From Streptomyces sp. CG 926 (GTDB taxonomy: Bacteria; Actinomycetota; Actinomycetes; Streptomycetales; Streptomycetaceae): a stretch of 64,000 nucleotides of DNA. The position numbers and the translations under genes are program-made. Of this stretch, positions 8,538-18,097 are shown in pieces; position 1 is the first letter of the stretch; every line of letters begins with the position of its first letter. The stretch is from the NCBI RefSeq assembly GCF_003148825.1, contig NZ_QGGZ01000010.1, positions 124,001-188,000 on the forward strand. The letters run 5' to 3'. The notes under the pieces were generated by a model that saw only the letters and a list, made by a program, of their open reading frames with translations, did no database searches and was not told the DNA's origin.

Positions 8538-9830
8538 GTGAGCACTTCCCGATGGTCCGCCGTACTGCCCGATTTCGCACCGTTCCGATCCGGTCGGGAC
8601 TTCAGGCTGCTCTTCTACCAGGGCACGGTGACGTACTTCGGTTCGTTCATGGCGATGATCGCCCTGCCGCTGCAGATCAAGCACCTGACGGACTCGCCGA
8701 TGGCGGTGGGTGCGATGGGTGCGGTGGAGCTCGTTCCGCTGGTGGTCTTCGGGCTCTACGGCGGCGCCCTCGCCGACGCGGTCGACCGGCGGCGCCTGAT
8801 CCTGCTGACCGAGGCCGGGCTCGGGGTACTCGCCCTGGTGCTGCTGGTGAACGCGTTGCTGCCGGATCCGCTGCTGTGGCCGCTGTACGTGGTGGCGGCG
8901 GGGGTGTCGGCGCTGAGCGGGCTCCAGCGGCCGGCCCTGGACTCGCTGATGGCGCGGATCGTGCCGCACGACCAGCTGACGGCGGCCGCCGCGCTCAACG
9001 GGCTGCGCTACCAGTTCGGGGCGATCGCCGGTCCGGCGCTGGCCGGTGTGGTCGTCGCCTTCGCCGGTCATGCCGCGGCCTACTCCGTCACCGTTCTCGG
9101 ATTCGCCACCTCCGTGCTGCTGTGCCTGCGGCTCAGTCCGGCGCCGCCGGTGAAGGGGGCCGAACGCCCGTCGCTGCGCGGAATCGCCGAAGGCGCGCGC
9201 TACGCCTGGAGCCGGCCCGTACTGCTGGGGACGTACGCCGTCGACCTGGCGGCGATGTTCTTCGCCTTCCCGAACGCGATCTACCCCTTCCTCGCGGACG
9301 AGCTCGACGCCGTCTGGGCGCTGGGGCTGATGTACGCGGCCGGGGCGGTGGGCTCGCTGGCGCTCGGCATGACCAGCGGCTGGATGTCCCGGGTACGCCG
9401 GCACGGGCTGCTGGTGGTGTTCGGTGCGGCGGTCTGGGGCCTGGCGGTCGCCGGGGCCGGCGCGTCCTCCGGCATCTGGCTCGTGCTGCTGTGCCTCGCG
9501 GTGGCGGGCGCGGGCGACATGGTGAGCGGGCTGGGCCGGGCGACGATCTGGAACCAGACGATCCCGGAGGAGCTGCGGGGCCGGCTCGCGGGCATCGAGG
9601 TGCTCTCGTACAGCGTGGGACCGCAGCTGGGGCAGGTCCGGGCGGGCACGATGGCCGGCTGGACCGGTACCCGTTCGGCCTTCTGGGGCGGCGGCCTGGC
9701 CTGTGTGGCATCGGTGGCGGTGCTGGCCGCCCTGCTGCCGAAGCTGCTCTCCTACGACGCCGACACCGACGAGGACGCGCTGCGCCGCCGGGCGGCCCGG
9801 GAGGCGGAGCCGAGCGGCGCGGCGGCCTGA
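8538..9830 (+). CDS. MFS transporter, EntS/MFS_3-like
   Basis: A 430-residue membrane protein from GTG 8538 with about twelve hydrophobic segments. The start FRLLFYQGTVTYFGSFM and the loop G-G-A-L-A-D-A-V-D-R-R-R between helices 2 and 3 are typical of the EntS-type exporter branch of the major facilitator superfamily; L-N-G-L-R-Y-Q-F-G-A-I-A-G-P-A-L-A-G in the first half is another family landmark. It is divergent from the AI-2E gene and nearly abuts the oppositely oriented DUF2252 gene (4 bp). It probably exports a hydrophobic compound; the cargo cannot be inferred. Confidence 0.87.
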   Translation: MSTSRWSAVLPDFAPFRSGRDFRLLFYQGTVTYFGSFMAMIALPLQIKHLTDSPMAVGAMGAVELVPLVVFGLYGGALADAVDRRRLILLTEAGLGVLALVLLVNALLPDPLLWPLYVVAAGVSALSGLQRPALDSLMARIVPHDQLTAAAALNGLRYQFGAIAGPALAGVVVAFAGHAAAYSVTVLGFATSVLLCLRLSPAPPVKGAERPSLRGIAEGARYAWSRPVLLGTYAVDLAAMFFAFPNAIYPFLADELDAVWALGLMYAAGAVGSLALGMTSGWMSRVRRHGLLVVFGAAVWGLAVAGAGASSGIWLVLLCLAVAGAGDMVSGLGRATIWNQTIPEELRGRLAGIEVLSYSVGPQLGQVRAGTMAGWTGTRSAFWGGGLACVASVAVLAALLPKLLSYDADTDEDALRRRAAREAEPSGAAA

Positions 9831-9834
9831 GGGT

Positions 9835-11175
9835 TCAGATGCCGCTGGTGGCGGTGATCCGCCCGTCGGCGATCGCGGTGGCCAGCAGCGCGTGGTCGGC
9901 GAGGGTCCGGTCCGCGTAGCGGAGCGCGAAGCCGGCCACGGCGCGGTCGAAGGTGTCGCCGCCGCCGAGGTAGCCGGCGATGGCGATGCGGTCGCCGGTG
10001 CGGGCGTGGGCGCGGGCCAGGGCCCTGCCGCACAGCTCGGCGTACCGGCCGAGCAGCTCGGGGGGCATCCCGGCGACCTCGGCGGACCCCTTCATGTCAC
10101 GCAGCTGCCGGGCGTAGAAATGGCGCCCGGCGGGCCCGGTCGTCCAGCCGAGGAAGATGTCGCCCGCGGCCTGCATGCGGCGCTGGCCCGCGACCACCCG
10201 GTGGCCTTGGTGATCGTGCCCGTCGTCGGGGAGATGGCCGTGCAGGACGGACGGCACGGCCTCCTTGATCTGCAGGAAGAGCGGGTCGTCGGCGTCACGT
10301 CCGAGGAGCAGCACGATGAAGCAGCGGGTCCCCACGCTCCCGACGCCGACCACCTTGCGCGCCACATCGGCGAAGCGGAAGCGGTCGAGCAGGAGGCGGC
10401 GTTCCTCGGGGAGGGTGCTGCGGTACTTGCCGAAGATCTGGTCGACCTCCCGTGAGTCCGCGCGGGCGAGCGGCTCCAGCAGCGGCGGATCGTGGACGAT
10501 CCGCCGGCGCCCGCCCTGGACCTCGGTGAGCTTGCCGAGCGCGCGCAGGCTGGTGCGGCGGCGGGCGCGCGCCAGGTTGGCCGCCACCCGGTCGCGCAGT
10601 TCGCGCTCGCGGATGAGGGGCAGCAGGTCGGCGGTGTCGATCCGGTGGTACCAGACGTCCAGCTCGCGGTGTCCGGCGAGCTCCCGGATGGTCCGGCGAT
10701 AGGCCCGGGCCGCGCCGCGGGCCGCTCTCGCGGCCTGGTCGTCGCCGTGCCCGTTGTCACGGGCGGCGACGGCGACGCTCGCGGCGAGCCGTTTGACGTC
10801 CCATTCGAAGGGGCCGGGGAAGGTCTCGTCGAAGTCGTTGAGGTCGAAGAGCAGGGCGCGTTCGGGCGAGGCGAACATGCCGAAGTTCAGCAGGTGTGCG
10901 TCCCCGCACAGCTGGACGGTCAGGCCGGTCTGCGGCCCGGTGGCCAGGTCTGCGGCCATGACGGCGGCCGCGCCGCGCAGGAAGGCGAGCGGAGACGCCG
11001 CCATGCGGCCGTAGCGGATCGGCAGCAGCTCGGGCACGCGGTCGGTGCCCTGCCGCCGCAGTACGCCGATGGGGTCGGGCCGGTCCGGTGAAGCGGTCCA
11101 GCGCCCGTGCGCGGAGCGTCCGGTGATCTTGCGGACGGCCCGTCCGCGCCGAAGCCGCTCCGCTGGACTGGTCAT
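9835..11175 (-). CDS. DUF2252 domain-containing protein
   Basis: 446 residues with hallmarks of DUF2252: R-M-A-A-S-P-L-A-F-L-R-G-A-A near residue 60, then L-C-G-D-A-H-L-L-N-F-G-M-F and the acidic F-D-L-N-D-F-D-E-T-F-P-G-P-F-E-W-D-V-K-R-L-A stretch. The GDAH and DFD patterns recall the kinase/aminoglycoside-phosphotransferase fold, and the family is thought to be kinase-like without proven activity. It starts at ATG 11175 and converges on the MFS gene 4 bp away, probably sharing a terminator region within coding sequence. It lacks signal peptide and membrane segments. Confidence 0.88.
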   Translation of the reverse strand: MTSPAERLRRGRAVRKITGRSAHGRWTASPDRPDPIGVLRRQGTDRVPELLPIRYGRMAASPLAFLRGAAAVMAADLATGPQTGLTVQLCGDAHLLNFGMFASPERALLFDLNDFDETFPGPFEWDVKRLAASVAVAARDNGHGDDQAARAARGAARAYRRTIRELAGHRELDVWYHRIDTADLLPLIRERELRDRVAANLARARRRTSLRALGKLTEVQGGRRRIVHDPPLLEPLARADSREVDQIFGKYRSTLPEERRLLLDRFRFADVARKVVGVGSVGTRCFIVLLLGRDADDPLFLQIKEAVPSVLHGHLPDDGHDHQGHRVVAGQRRMQAAGDIFLGWTTGPAGRHFYARQLRDMKGSAEVAGMPPELLGRYAELCGRALARAHARTGDRIAIAGYLGGGDTFDRAVAGFALRYADRTLADHALLATAIADGRITATSGI

Positions 11176-11267
11176 GCGCCGCTCCTCGTCGCCGGTCCCT
11201 CCTCATCCTCGCCGTACGGGTCAGGTCCCGCATGTCGCCGTCCTCGGCCGGTCCGGGACGGCTCGGG

Positions 11268-11441
11268 TCAGCCCTCCTTCTCGGCGAGGATCCGGTCGGC
11301 CGCGTAATGCGGGCAGTTGAGGGCGTGCCAGGTCACCGAGAGTGACCCCGCTCCGGTCCGTAAGGTCCGCACCACTCCGTCGGTGGCGGTGGCCTTGCAG
11401 AAGGGGCACATGACGGTCTCCGGGCGCAGTAGATCGAACAT
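11268..11441 (-). CDS. Small zinc-ribbon-like protein, hypothetical
   Basis: A 57-residue ORF from ATG 11441, which has a GGAAGG ribosome site 7 nt upstream. It carries CPFC near the N-terminus and C-P-H-Y near the C-terminus, a spacing that could bind one zinc. Longer in-frame starts (to 11747) add proline- and arginine-rich sequence of non-coding character. No function is assigned. It sits between the DUF2252 gene and the permease leader and reads towards DUF2252. Confidence 0.6.
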   Translation of the reverse strand: MFDLLRPETVMCPFCKATATDGVVRTLRTGAGSLSVTWHALNCPHYAADRILAEKEG

Positions 11442-12022
11442 GCCGGATCCTTCCCGCAGCTTTCTCACACCGGACCAGTCCAGAACTATCAAATCCGGCG
11501 CCATTCGGCCGCAGTACCCACAAGTACGGATGGATATCCGGGGCCACGGCCGTACGGAAAGTGGGCCGGGAAGGGGAAGGGGAGATGGCCGCGGGCAGCC
11601 TCCACGGGCGCCGAAAGCCTTGCGGTGGCCCGGAGTTCGCCCTCGGACCGGGGTCGGGGCGGCCGGGTCCGCCGTCACCCGGGCGAGGCGGGTGACGTCG
11701 TACGGGTTGCGCGGGACCGGGGCAGTGACGGGGAGCTGGGCGGGCACCTTGCCGGGAGGTTACTCGCGAGGAAACACGACCTTTGGCTATGGTGAGCGCC
11801 CTCCGGTCGAGCCCCCTTCGGATCCCATGATCAAATGCGGATCTGCCATGTCGATCGAAGGATTTCCCGCATCCGGGGCATGACTATGCAGTGCAGAGCG
11901 ACGCGATGTCGGCAACACCGCCCGGCGTCGGCTCGGTACGAGCCGACCTGCCCTCGCCCTGTCACCCAGGGCTGGAGGGCGGCGGTCTTCTCATTCACCT
12001 ACCTCGCGAAGGCAAGGCAGAG
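11442..12022. other. 580-bp non-coding leader region upstream of purine permease
   Basis: No convincing gene is seen. The overlapping open frames on both strands lack ribosome sites and have proline/arginine-rich products. The segment 11760-11800 holds a moderately AT-rich promoter-like stretch (TATGGT at about 11789-11794). Such a long leader could hold a regulatory RNA for the permease, but I see no recognisable purine riboswitch. Confidence 0.4.
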
Positions 12023-13441
12023 ATGGCACGAATGCCACGTCGGTCCCCCCGGCCGCAGACGCACCCTGTCGACGAACGACTCCCGCTCCCCCGGCTCGCC
12101 CTGTACGGCTTCCAGCACGTCCTCGCCTTCTACGCGGCGGCCGTCATCGTCCCGGTCCTGCTCGGGAACGCTCTGGGCCTCTCCCGCCAGGAGCTGGTCC
12201 ACCTCATCAACGCGGACCTGCTGACCTGCGGCGTGGCCTCGATCATCCAGGCCCTCGGCGTCTGGAAGATCGGCGCCCGGCTGCCCCTGGTCCAAGGCGT
12301 CACCTTCACCGCGGTCTCCCCGATGATCGCCATAGGTATCGGAGCGGGCGGCGGTACCGCAGGGCTGCTCGTCGTCTACGGGGCAGTGATCACGGCGGGC
12401 ATCGCGACCTTCCTGTTCGCCCCGCTCTTCAGCCGGCTGGTGAGGTTCTTCCCTCCGGTCGTCATCGGCACGATCCTCACCATCATCGGCATCACGCTGA
12501 TCCCGGTGGCCCTGCAGGACGCCGCGGGGGGCGCGCACCTCATCGGCACCCCGGCGTACGGGGACCCGAAGAACCTCGCCTACGCGCTGGGCACCCTGCT
12601 GTTCACCCTCACCGTCGTCCGGATCGGCAAGCCGTTCCTCAGCAGCCTCGCCGTCCTGCTCGGGCTCGTCGTCGGCACGGCGGCCGCCTGGCTCTTCGGC
12701 GACACCGACTTCGCCGCGGTCGGCGAGAGCGACTGGTTCGGGATCACCACCCCGTTCCACTACGGCATGCCGCGGTTCGAGCTGCTGCCGATCGTCGCCA
12801 TGCTCGTCGTCGCTCTGATCACCATGGTGGAGACCACCGGTGACGTCTACGCGATCGGCGAGATCACCGGCAAGAAGGTCGACGCCGACACGGTCGCCCG
12901 GGCCCTGCGCGCGGACGGCGCTGCCACGGTGCTCGGTGGCGTCCTCAACTCCTTCCCGTACGTGGCGTTCGCCGAGAACATCGGCCTCGTGCGCATGTCG
13001 AAGGTGATGAGCCGGTACGTGGTCGTCGCGGCCGGTGTGTTCATGGTCGTCCTGGGCCTGCTGCCGAAGGCGGGGAGCCTCGTCGCCTCGGTCCCGCATC
13101 CGGTACTGGGCGGAGCGGCGCTCTCCATGTTCGGCATCGTCGCCGCGGTCGGCATCCAGATCCTGGGGAAGGCCGATCTGCGCGAGGAGCGCAACACCCT
13201 GATCCTGGCGGTCAGTCTGGGCGCCGCCCTGCTCCCGACGACCGTCGGCCCGTTCTTCGACCGGATGCCGGACGACCTGCGGGCCGTGCTCGACAGCGGG
13301 ATCACGCTGGGCGCCCTGACGGCCATCACGCTGAACCTGCTCTTCAACGTCTTCACACGGCGCGCCGGGTCGGAGATCGACTGGGACGACATCGGTGAAC
13401 AGGACCCGGCCGAACCGCGTTTCGGCGCGCCGGCACGCTGA
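12023..13441 (+). CDS. NCS2 family purine/xanthine permease
   Basis: 472 residues from ATG 12023. About twelve to fourteen membrane spans are visible. NCS2 landmarks are G-F-Q-H-V-L-A-F-Y-A near the first helix, Q-G-V-T-F-T-A-V-S-P-M-I-A-I-G in helix 3, and the signature around V-E-T-T-G-D-V-Y-A-I-G-E-I followed by N-S-F-P-Y-V-A-F-A-E-N-I-G. These proteins import xanthine, uric acid or related purines with protons across the cytoplasmic membrane. The upstream in-frame start at 11891 would add 44 residues without membrane or family character. It ends before a 12-bp stem terminator. Confidence 0.92.
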   Translation: MARMPRRSPRPQTHPVDERLPLPRLALYGFQHVLAFYAAAVIVPVLLGNALGLSRQELVHLINADLLTCGVASIIQALGVWKIGARLPLVQGVTFTAVSPMIAIGIGAGGGTAGLLVVYGAVITAGIATFLFAPLFSRLVRFFPPVVIGTILTIIGITLIPVALQDAAGGAHLIGTPAYGDPKNLAYALGTLLFTLTVVRIGKPFLSSLAVLLGLVVGTAAAWLFGDTDFAAVGESDWFGITTPFHYGMPRFELLPIVAMLVVALITMVETTGDVYAIGEITGKKVDADTVARALRADGAATVLGGVLNSFPYVAFAENIGLVRMSKVMSRYVVVAAGVFMVVLGLLPKAGSLVASVPHPVLGGAALSMFGIVAAVGIQILGKADLREERNTLILAVSLGAALLPTTVGPFFDRMPDDLRAVLDSGITLGALTAITLNLLFNVFTRRAGSEIDWDDIGEQDPAEPRFGAPAR

Positions 13442-13481
13442 GACGGACCGCGGACCACGGAACGGACCACGGAACGGACCG

Positions 13482-13510
13482 CGGGCCGGGCGCTCCGTGC
13501 GCCCGGCCCG
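13482..13510. terminator. Convergent hairpin terminator
   Basis: A perfect 12-bp stem (CGGGCCGGGCGC at 13482-13493 and its complement at 13499-13510) with a TCCGT loop separates the permease from the converging XRE gene. Two direct copies of GGACCACGGAAC precede it. Confidence 0.6.
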
Positions 13511-13540
13511 TGAACGGCGGTCGGCGGTCGGCGGGCCGGG

Positions 13541-14266
13541 TCAGCGTCCGGCCGCGGGGAACGGCGGCGCCTCGCCCGCCTCCCCCACCAACTCCCAGAA
13601 ATGGTCCACCAGTCGGCTTAGGTAGGCGGCTCGTTCCGCGGCGATCTCCTTGAGCCGGGCGTCGTCGTTGCGCGCGAGGAGGTGCCCCATGTACCGCTCC
13701 GAGAAGGCGGCGAACTCCGCGTGCATCGTGCGCAGCGCGTCGCCGACGCCGGTCGCGTCCACCACCACGATCTCCGCCACCGGGTCGACGTACGTCCTCC
13801 ACCGCCCGGCGACGGCCGAGCGCAGGTGCTCGGCCAGTTCCTCCACCCGTCCCATGATCCCGATCAGTTCGCGCAGCGACAGCCCGAGGGCCTCCACGAG
13901 CGCCCTGGTCTGCCAGGTGTCCCCGTGCCATTGCCGCGCCGATTCGGCCGCGCGGTACTCGGACGGGTCCATGCCTATGCGGTACGCCAGCCGATCGACG
14001 GTGAGTCGACGCGCCAGCCGATGCTCGGCGAGGGTGCGCGGAGCGATGCCCATCAGCGTGGTGGCGTCGCACCACAGGACGTCCGCCAGGGCGAAGAGTT
14101 GCCGATCGGAGGGCACCTCGGCGCCCTGCTCCCAGGCGAGGACCAGCTGGGGGTGGACGGGGGTGCCGCAGGCGGCCATGGAGTGGGCCACCTGGGTCGT
14201 GGTCAGGCCCATGCGGGCGCGCGCGGATCTGGCCTCGGTCGGGGAGAAGGGAATGGTGCTGTGCAC
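13541..14266 (-). CDS. XRE-like helix-turn-helix regulator
   Basis: The preferred start is GTG 14266, with GAGG 9 nt upstream, giving 241 residues beginning HSTIPFSPTEARSARAR. Two HTH-like blocks are visible. The first (about 10-55) has A-R-M-G-L-T-T-T-Q-V-A followed by W-E-Q-G-A-E-V-P, and the second (about 75-115) begins H-R-L-A-R-R-L-T-V-D-R-L-A-Y-R-I-G-M. Streptomyces encodes many paralogues of this two-HTH family. The C-terminal half is helical and may sense a ligand. Target genes are unknown; it converges on the permease. Confidence 0.8.
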   Translation of the reverse strand: MHSTIPFSPTEARSARARMGLTTTQVAHSMAACGTPVHPQLVLAWEQGAEVPSDRQLFALADVLWCDATTLMGIAPRTLAEHRLARRLTVDRLAYRIGMDPSEYRAAESARQWHGDTWQTRALVEALGLSLRELIGIMGRVEELAEHLRSAVAGRWRTYVDPVAEIVVVDATGVGDALRTMHAEFAAFSERYMGHLLARNDDARLKEIAAERAAYLSRLVDHFWELVGEAGEAPPFPAAGR

Positions 14267-14419
14267 GTACGAGACACCTCGCAGCCCCCTCGGGCGCGCG
14301 GCGGTCGAGGGGAGGACGGATCGATGGATGAACACCAAGCGCGGGCACACTAACAGATGTTCAGTGGGGCGTATCCGTCCATACCCCTACGAATCCAAGG
14401 CCGTACGGGCGCGACCGGC

Positions 14420-15928
14420 TCAGTTCGCGCAGTCCACGTCCCGGGTCGGGCGGCGGCCGCTCGTGAGGAACTCGGTGACGGTCCGGTCGCCGCACGCGTT
14501 GCCGTTGCCGAGGTACAGCCCGTGGCCGCCCTGCTCGACGGTGACCAGGCGGGCCCGGTCGCCCAGCACCTCGCGCATCTTCAGGGCTCCGAAGAGCGGA
14601 GTGGCCGGGTCGCGCCGGCTCTGCAGCATGAGGATGTCGGACGGACCGTCATCGGTGATCCGGGTCGGCTTCTGGGTGGGGGTCTTCCAGAAGGCGCAGG
14701 GCGTCACGTTCACCGGCATGCCGGCCATGAGCGGGTGGCGGGCCCGGTCCGCGGTGACCGCCTTCCGGTACTCGGCCATGGGCGTGTTCGGCCACCTGAC
14801 GTCGTTGCAGATGACGCTGACCATGAGCGCGGCGTCCGTGTCCGGGACGGGCGCGGCGAGTTCCCTCGGGAGGACCGGGGTCCCCGCCGGGTCCTGCGCC
14901 GACTGCACGAGCCGGGCGAAGGGTGCGAAGGCGGCGTCGGCGTAGAGCGCGTTCTGGAGGGCTTGGCGCAGGCCGTTGCCGGTCAGCGGCACTCCCGGGG
15001 TCGTCGAAGCCCTCGGTTCCCGGTCCAGTCGGGCCGCGAGGGAGACGAGGAGCGGCTCCACCTCGTGCGGCTGCGCGGCCAGTCGCAGGCCGTCGCGGTC
15101 CCGGTCGGGGTGGGCCGCCCAGGCCGCGAGGTCGGGGAGGCGGTCCGCCGCGCCCTGCGACATGTTCGCGAGCCAGCCGCGCGCCACCCGCTTCGGGTCG
15201 GGGTCGCCGCTGCTGTCCAGGACCCAGCGATCGGTGTGCCGGGGGTACTTCTGCGCGTACACGGCGCCGACGTACGTCCCGTACGAGGTGCCCCAGGCGG
15301 AGAGCTTCCGTTCGCCGAGCGCCTCGCGGAAGCGGTCCATGTCGCGGACCTGGTTGGCCGTGGTGAAACTGCGCAGCTCGGGGCCGCCGTTGCGGGCGCA
15401 GGCCTCGGCGATGCGCTCGGAGCGGGCGATGTTCTCGGTGATCTCGCCGTTCGGGCCCGGCCAGGACCGCAGGCTGGTCAGGTAGCGGTCCTCGGGGGCG
15501 AGCCCGCAGCTCGCGGTGGTACTGGCCCCCACTCCGCGCGGATCGAGGGCGACGAGGTCGTAGGCCCCGGCGAGCTCCCGTCGCAGTGCGTCGGCCTTCT
15601 GCGTCAGACGCTGCACGCCGGATCCGCCCGGTCCGCCGGGGATCACGACGAGGGTGCCGCGCCGCGCCTCGGGGCGGTCGCTGCGGATCCGGGAGACGGC
15701 GACGGTGAGCTGGCGGCCGTCGGGGTCGTCGTAGTCGAGCGGGACGGGTAGCTCGGCGCACTCCTGGGCGGCGGGCGCGCCCGGATGCGTGCAGGGGTGC
15801 CAGGCGAGCCGCGGACCGGCGGGTGCGGGCGCCGGTCGGGCCACGGCCGGAGCGGCGGTCGCGGTCGCGGCCACCACGGTGGCCGTGGCGAGGGCGAGGA
15901 GCAGGGCCTTGTGCGGGTAAGTCGTCAT
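14420..15928 (-). CDS. Secreted tripeptidyl aminopeptidase-like alpha/beta hydrolase (S33)
   Basis: From ATG 15928 the product is 502 residues with a signal peptide (basic start, then LLLALATATVVAATATAAPAV). The serine hydrolase triad is clear: nucleophile in W-G-T-S-Y-G-T-Y-V-G, Asp in S-R-R-D-P-A-T-P, and His in Q-G-G-H-G-L-Y. G-G-P-G-G-S-G (oxyanion region) and D-P-R-G-V-G-A-S are typical of the Streptomyces TAP/SlpD/SlpE group, which releases tripeptides from protein N-termini during mycelial autolysis and development. The C-terminal cysteines fit the TAP-C domain. It is an exported nutrient-scavenging enzyme. Confidence 0.9.
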   Translation of the reverse strand: MTTYPHKALLLALATATVVAATATAAPAVARPAPAPAGPRLAWHPCTHPGAPAAQECAELPVPLDYDDPDGRQLTVAVSRIRSDRPEARRGTLVVIPGGPGGSGVQRLTQKADALRRELAGAYDLVALDPRGVGASTTASCGLAPEDRYLTSLRSWPGPNGEITENIARSERIAEACARNGGPELRSFTTANQVRDMDRFREALGERKLSAWGTSYGTYVGAVYAQKYPRHTDRWVLDSSGDPDPKRVARGWLANMSQGAADRLPDLAAWAAHPDRDRDGLRLAAQPHEVEPLLVSLAARLDREPRASTTPGVPLTGNGLRQALQNALYADAAFAPFARLVQSAQDPAGTPVLPRELAAPVPDTDAALMVSVICNDVRWPNTPMAEYRKAVTADRARHPLMAGMPVNVTPCAFWKTPTQKPTRITDDGPSDILMLQSRRDPATPLFGALKMREVLGDRARLVTVEQGGHGLYLGNGNACGDRTVTEFLTSGRRPTRDVDCAN

Positions 15929-16054
15929 GGCGCAAGCCTTGTTGATCTCACCTCGGGGTCCCATCCGGCTTCCCGGTCGGCCACCGGTGGGGCTATCCCC
16001 CGCCGCCCACCCCCGCTGCCCGCCCCCCGCCCCCCGTTCCCCGTCCCGGTCGGC

Positions 16055-17014
16055 TCAGGGCAGCGGCACGCCTCGGGCGGCGATCCAGAGCTCGTACCAC
16101 TCCTCGTGCGTGAGCTCGGGCTCCCGCAGCGCCGCGTCGGCGCACGCACGGATCCGTTCGGGGCGCGCGCTGCCGATGACCGGCGCGATGGCGGCGGGGT
16201 GCCGCATCAGCCACCACAACAGGACCGACTCGGGCGTGGTGCCCTTCTTACGGGCCAGCTCGGCCAGCAGCGCCGCGGTGGCGCGCTCGGTGGGCGTCTC
16301 CTCGCGGCCGGTGAACCGGCCCTGCGCCAGCGCGCCCCAGGCCTGGAGGCGGATGCCGTGGTCGCGGCAGTGCTCCAGCGTGCCGAACGGGAACCCGTTC
16401 CGCGCGGACTCCGGCGTGTTGAGGAGCACTCCGGCCTCGACCCAGGCTCGGCTGTGCAGGCTCATCTCCAGCTGGTTCGCGACCAGCGGTACGTCGAGCC
16501 GGGCCTGGAGGTGGGCGATCTGCGCGGCGCCCATGTTCGACACGCCGAAGCCCCGTACGAGGCCCTGGCGGTGCAGGGAGGACAGCGCGGCGGCCGTCTC
16601 GTCCACGTCCGCCAGCGGATCGGGCCGGTGCAGCAGCAGGACGTCGATCACGTCGGTCCGCAGCCGGGTCAGGCTCTCCTCGACACGGCGCGCGATGGTG
16701 TCCCCGCGCAGGTCGTACATCCCGGGGCGGTCCTCGTCGCCGAGCCGGATCCCGCACTTGGTCTGGAGCGTGATGCGCTCGCGCAGCCCGGGCGTGCGCG
16801 CGAGCACCTCGCCGAAGACGGCCTCGGCCTTCCCGTGCCGGTAGATGTCGGCGTGGTCGAAGGTGGTGATGCCGCTGTCGAGGGCGGCGACGACGGCCGC
16901 CTCGGCGGCGTCGATGTCGGCGGGCCCGTACGGGTCCGGGTCCCAGCTCCCGCCCAGGCCCATGCACCCGTACAGCACTCGGTCGCCGCCGGGGTTCGTA
17001 CTCGCGTTCGTCAC
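16055..17014 (-). CDS. Aldo/keto reductase
   Basis: 319 residues forming the AKR TIM barrel. The catalytic tetrad is complete: Asp and Tyr in T-F-D-H-A-D-I-Y, Lys in L-Q-T-K-C-G, and His in L-L-L-H-R-P-D. The NADPH-binding C-terminal part contains P-V-I-G-S-A-R-P-E-R-I. It most resembles the YdhF-type oxidoreductases. Substrate is not predictable. It lies on the minus strand between the secreted peptidase and a divergent lipoprotein gene. Confidence 0.9.
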   Translation of the reverse strand: MTNASTNPGGDRVLYGCMGLGGSWDPDPYGPADIDAAEAAVVAALDSGITTFDHADIYRHGKAEAVFGEVLARTPGLRERITLQTKCGIRLGDEDRPGMYDLRGDTIARRVEESLTRLRTDVIDVLLLHRPDPLADVDETAAALSSLHRQGLVRGFGVSNMGAAQIAHLQARLDVPLVANQLEMSLHSRAWVEAGVLLNTPESARNGFPFGTLEHCRDHGIRLQAWGALAQGRFTGREETPTERATAALLAELARKKGTTPESVLLWWLMRHPAAIAPVIGSARPERIRACADAALREPELTHEEWYELWIAARGVPLP

Positions 17015-17128
17015 CGTCCCACCCTATGCGGTCCGCGAGGTTCGCCTGACGGTTTCCGGCGGCGATGCGCAACGGCTCACACCGGGCCCGATGCACGGTC
17101 TGACCGGCTCATACCCAATGATGTCCGC

Positions 17129-18097
17129 ATGCAGAGACACATGGAGACCGGGCGGTGGTCGCGGCGGCGGTCGCTCCGCCTCCGGTTCGGCCGCGCGGTG
17201 ACGACCCTGGGCCTGTTGACCGCGGTGGCGTGCACATCGGCACAGACCCCGGCTTCGGTGGCGGGCGCCGGTGGGGGCGCCGGGACGGCCGACGACGTCT
17301 CCGTGGCGACCTGGAACATGTGCGGGGTACGGCAGTGGAGCTGCGAGAAGACCGGCGGACCGAAGGAGAAGCTGAAGCAACTGCGCGACCTGATCGATGA
17401 CTCCGACGTCCAGGTCCTGCTCCTGCAGGAGGTGTGCTCCGAGGACCTGGTCTCCTTCGCCCACGGCCTCGGCCCGCAGTGGCAGTCGGCCTTCGAGCCG
17501 TACGCCGAGGTGGACGCGGCCGGCAGCCGTAGGTCCGTCGACTGCACCGGACAGGGGAAGGGGCAAGCCGGCTACGGCCTGCTGGCCGGCTCCCAACTCA
17601 CCGACGTGGAGGCGATCCCGACCGAGCAGCCGACGGTGGGACTGCACCGCGGCATCCTGTGCGCGCGGGTCCCGGCCCAGCGGGTGCGGGTGTGCAACGC
17701 GCACCTGTCGCTACGGGAGAGCGACGACGAGCACCCGGACTGGGACTTCCGCGACGACCAGCTGAGCTCACTGGTCGCCGCCGCGTCGACGGACGGCGCA
17801 ACGGTCTTCGGCGGGGACTTCAACACCCCGCCGCCGGTGGGCGACAAGGACAAGAACACGTCCGCCTGGATCTGGCCGACCGAGGCGTACACCACCTACC
17901 GCGAGTGCGACCAGAAGGGCGGCTCGCGGGCGGGGCGCCCCACCCTCAAGGACGGTACGAAGATCGACTACCTGTTCACCCGGCTCCCCCGCACGGACTG
18001 CGAGGTGGTGGACACCAAGGCGTCCGACCACCGGCCGCTGGTGATGCGGGTGACCCGGCCGCCCGAAGACCCGGCCACGATCAGTACCGTGCGTTGA
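17129..18097 (+). CDS. Endonuclease/exonuclease/phosphatase family lipoprotein
   Basis: 322 residues from ATG 17129 (ATG 17141 is also possible). The N-terminus is basic, then hydrophobic, and ends in a lipobox-like V-A-C at Cys35, so the mature protein is probably a surface lipoprotein. The EEP fold motifs are in order: V-A-T-W-N-M-C-G, L-L-L-Q-E-V, N-A-H-L-S, G-G-D-F-N-T-P and S-D-H-R-P-L-V at the C-terminus, giving the metal site and catalytic histidines of DNase I-like phosphodiesterases. Extracellular nuclease or phosphodiesterase activity is likely. Its stop overlaps the converging gene by 17 bp. Confidence 0.87.
   Translation: MQRHMETGRWSRRRSLRLRFGRAVTTLGLLTAVACTSAQTPASVAGAGGGAGTADDVSVATWNMCGVRQWSCEKTGGPKEKLKQLRDLIDDSDVQVLLLQEVCSEDLVSFAHGLGPQWQSAFEPYAEVDAAGSRRSVDCTGQGKGQAGYGLLAGSQLTDVEAIPTEQPTVGLHRGILCARVPAQRVRVCNAHLSLRESDDEHPDWDFRDDQLSSLVAAASTDGATVFGGDFNTPPPVGDKDKNTSAWIWPTEAYTTYRECDQKGGSRAGRPTLKDGTKIDYLFTRLPRTDCEVVDTKASDHRPLVMRVTRPPEDPATISTVR

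Noticed and set aside
13451..13480. Direct repeats of GGACCACGGAAC as attachment site
   Set aside because: Too short and no integrase or tRNA nearby.
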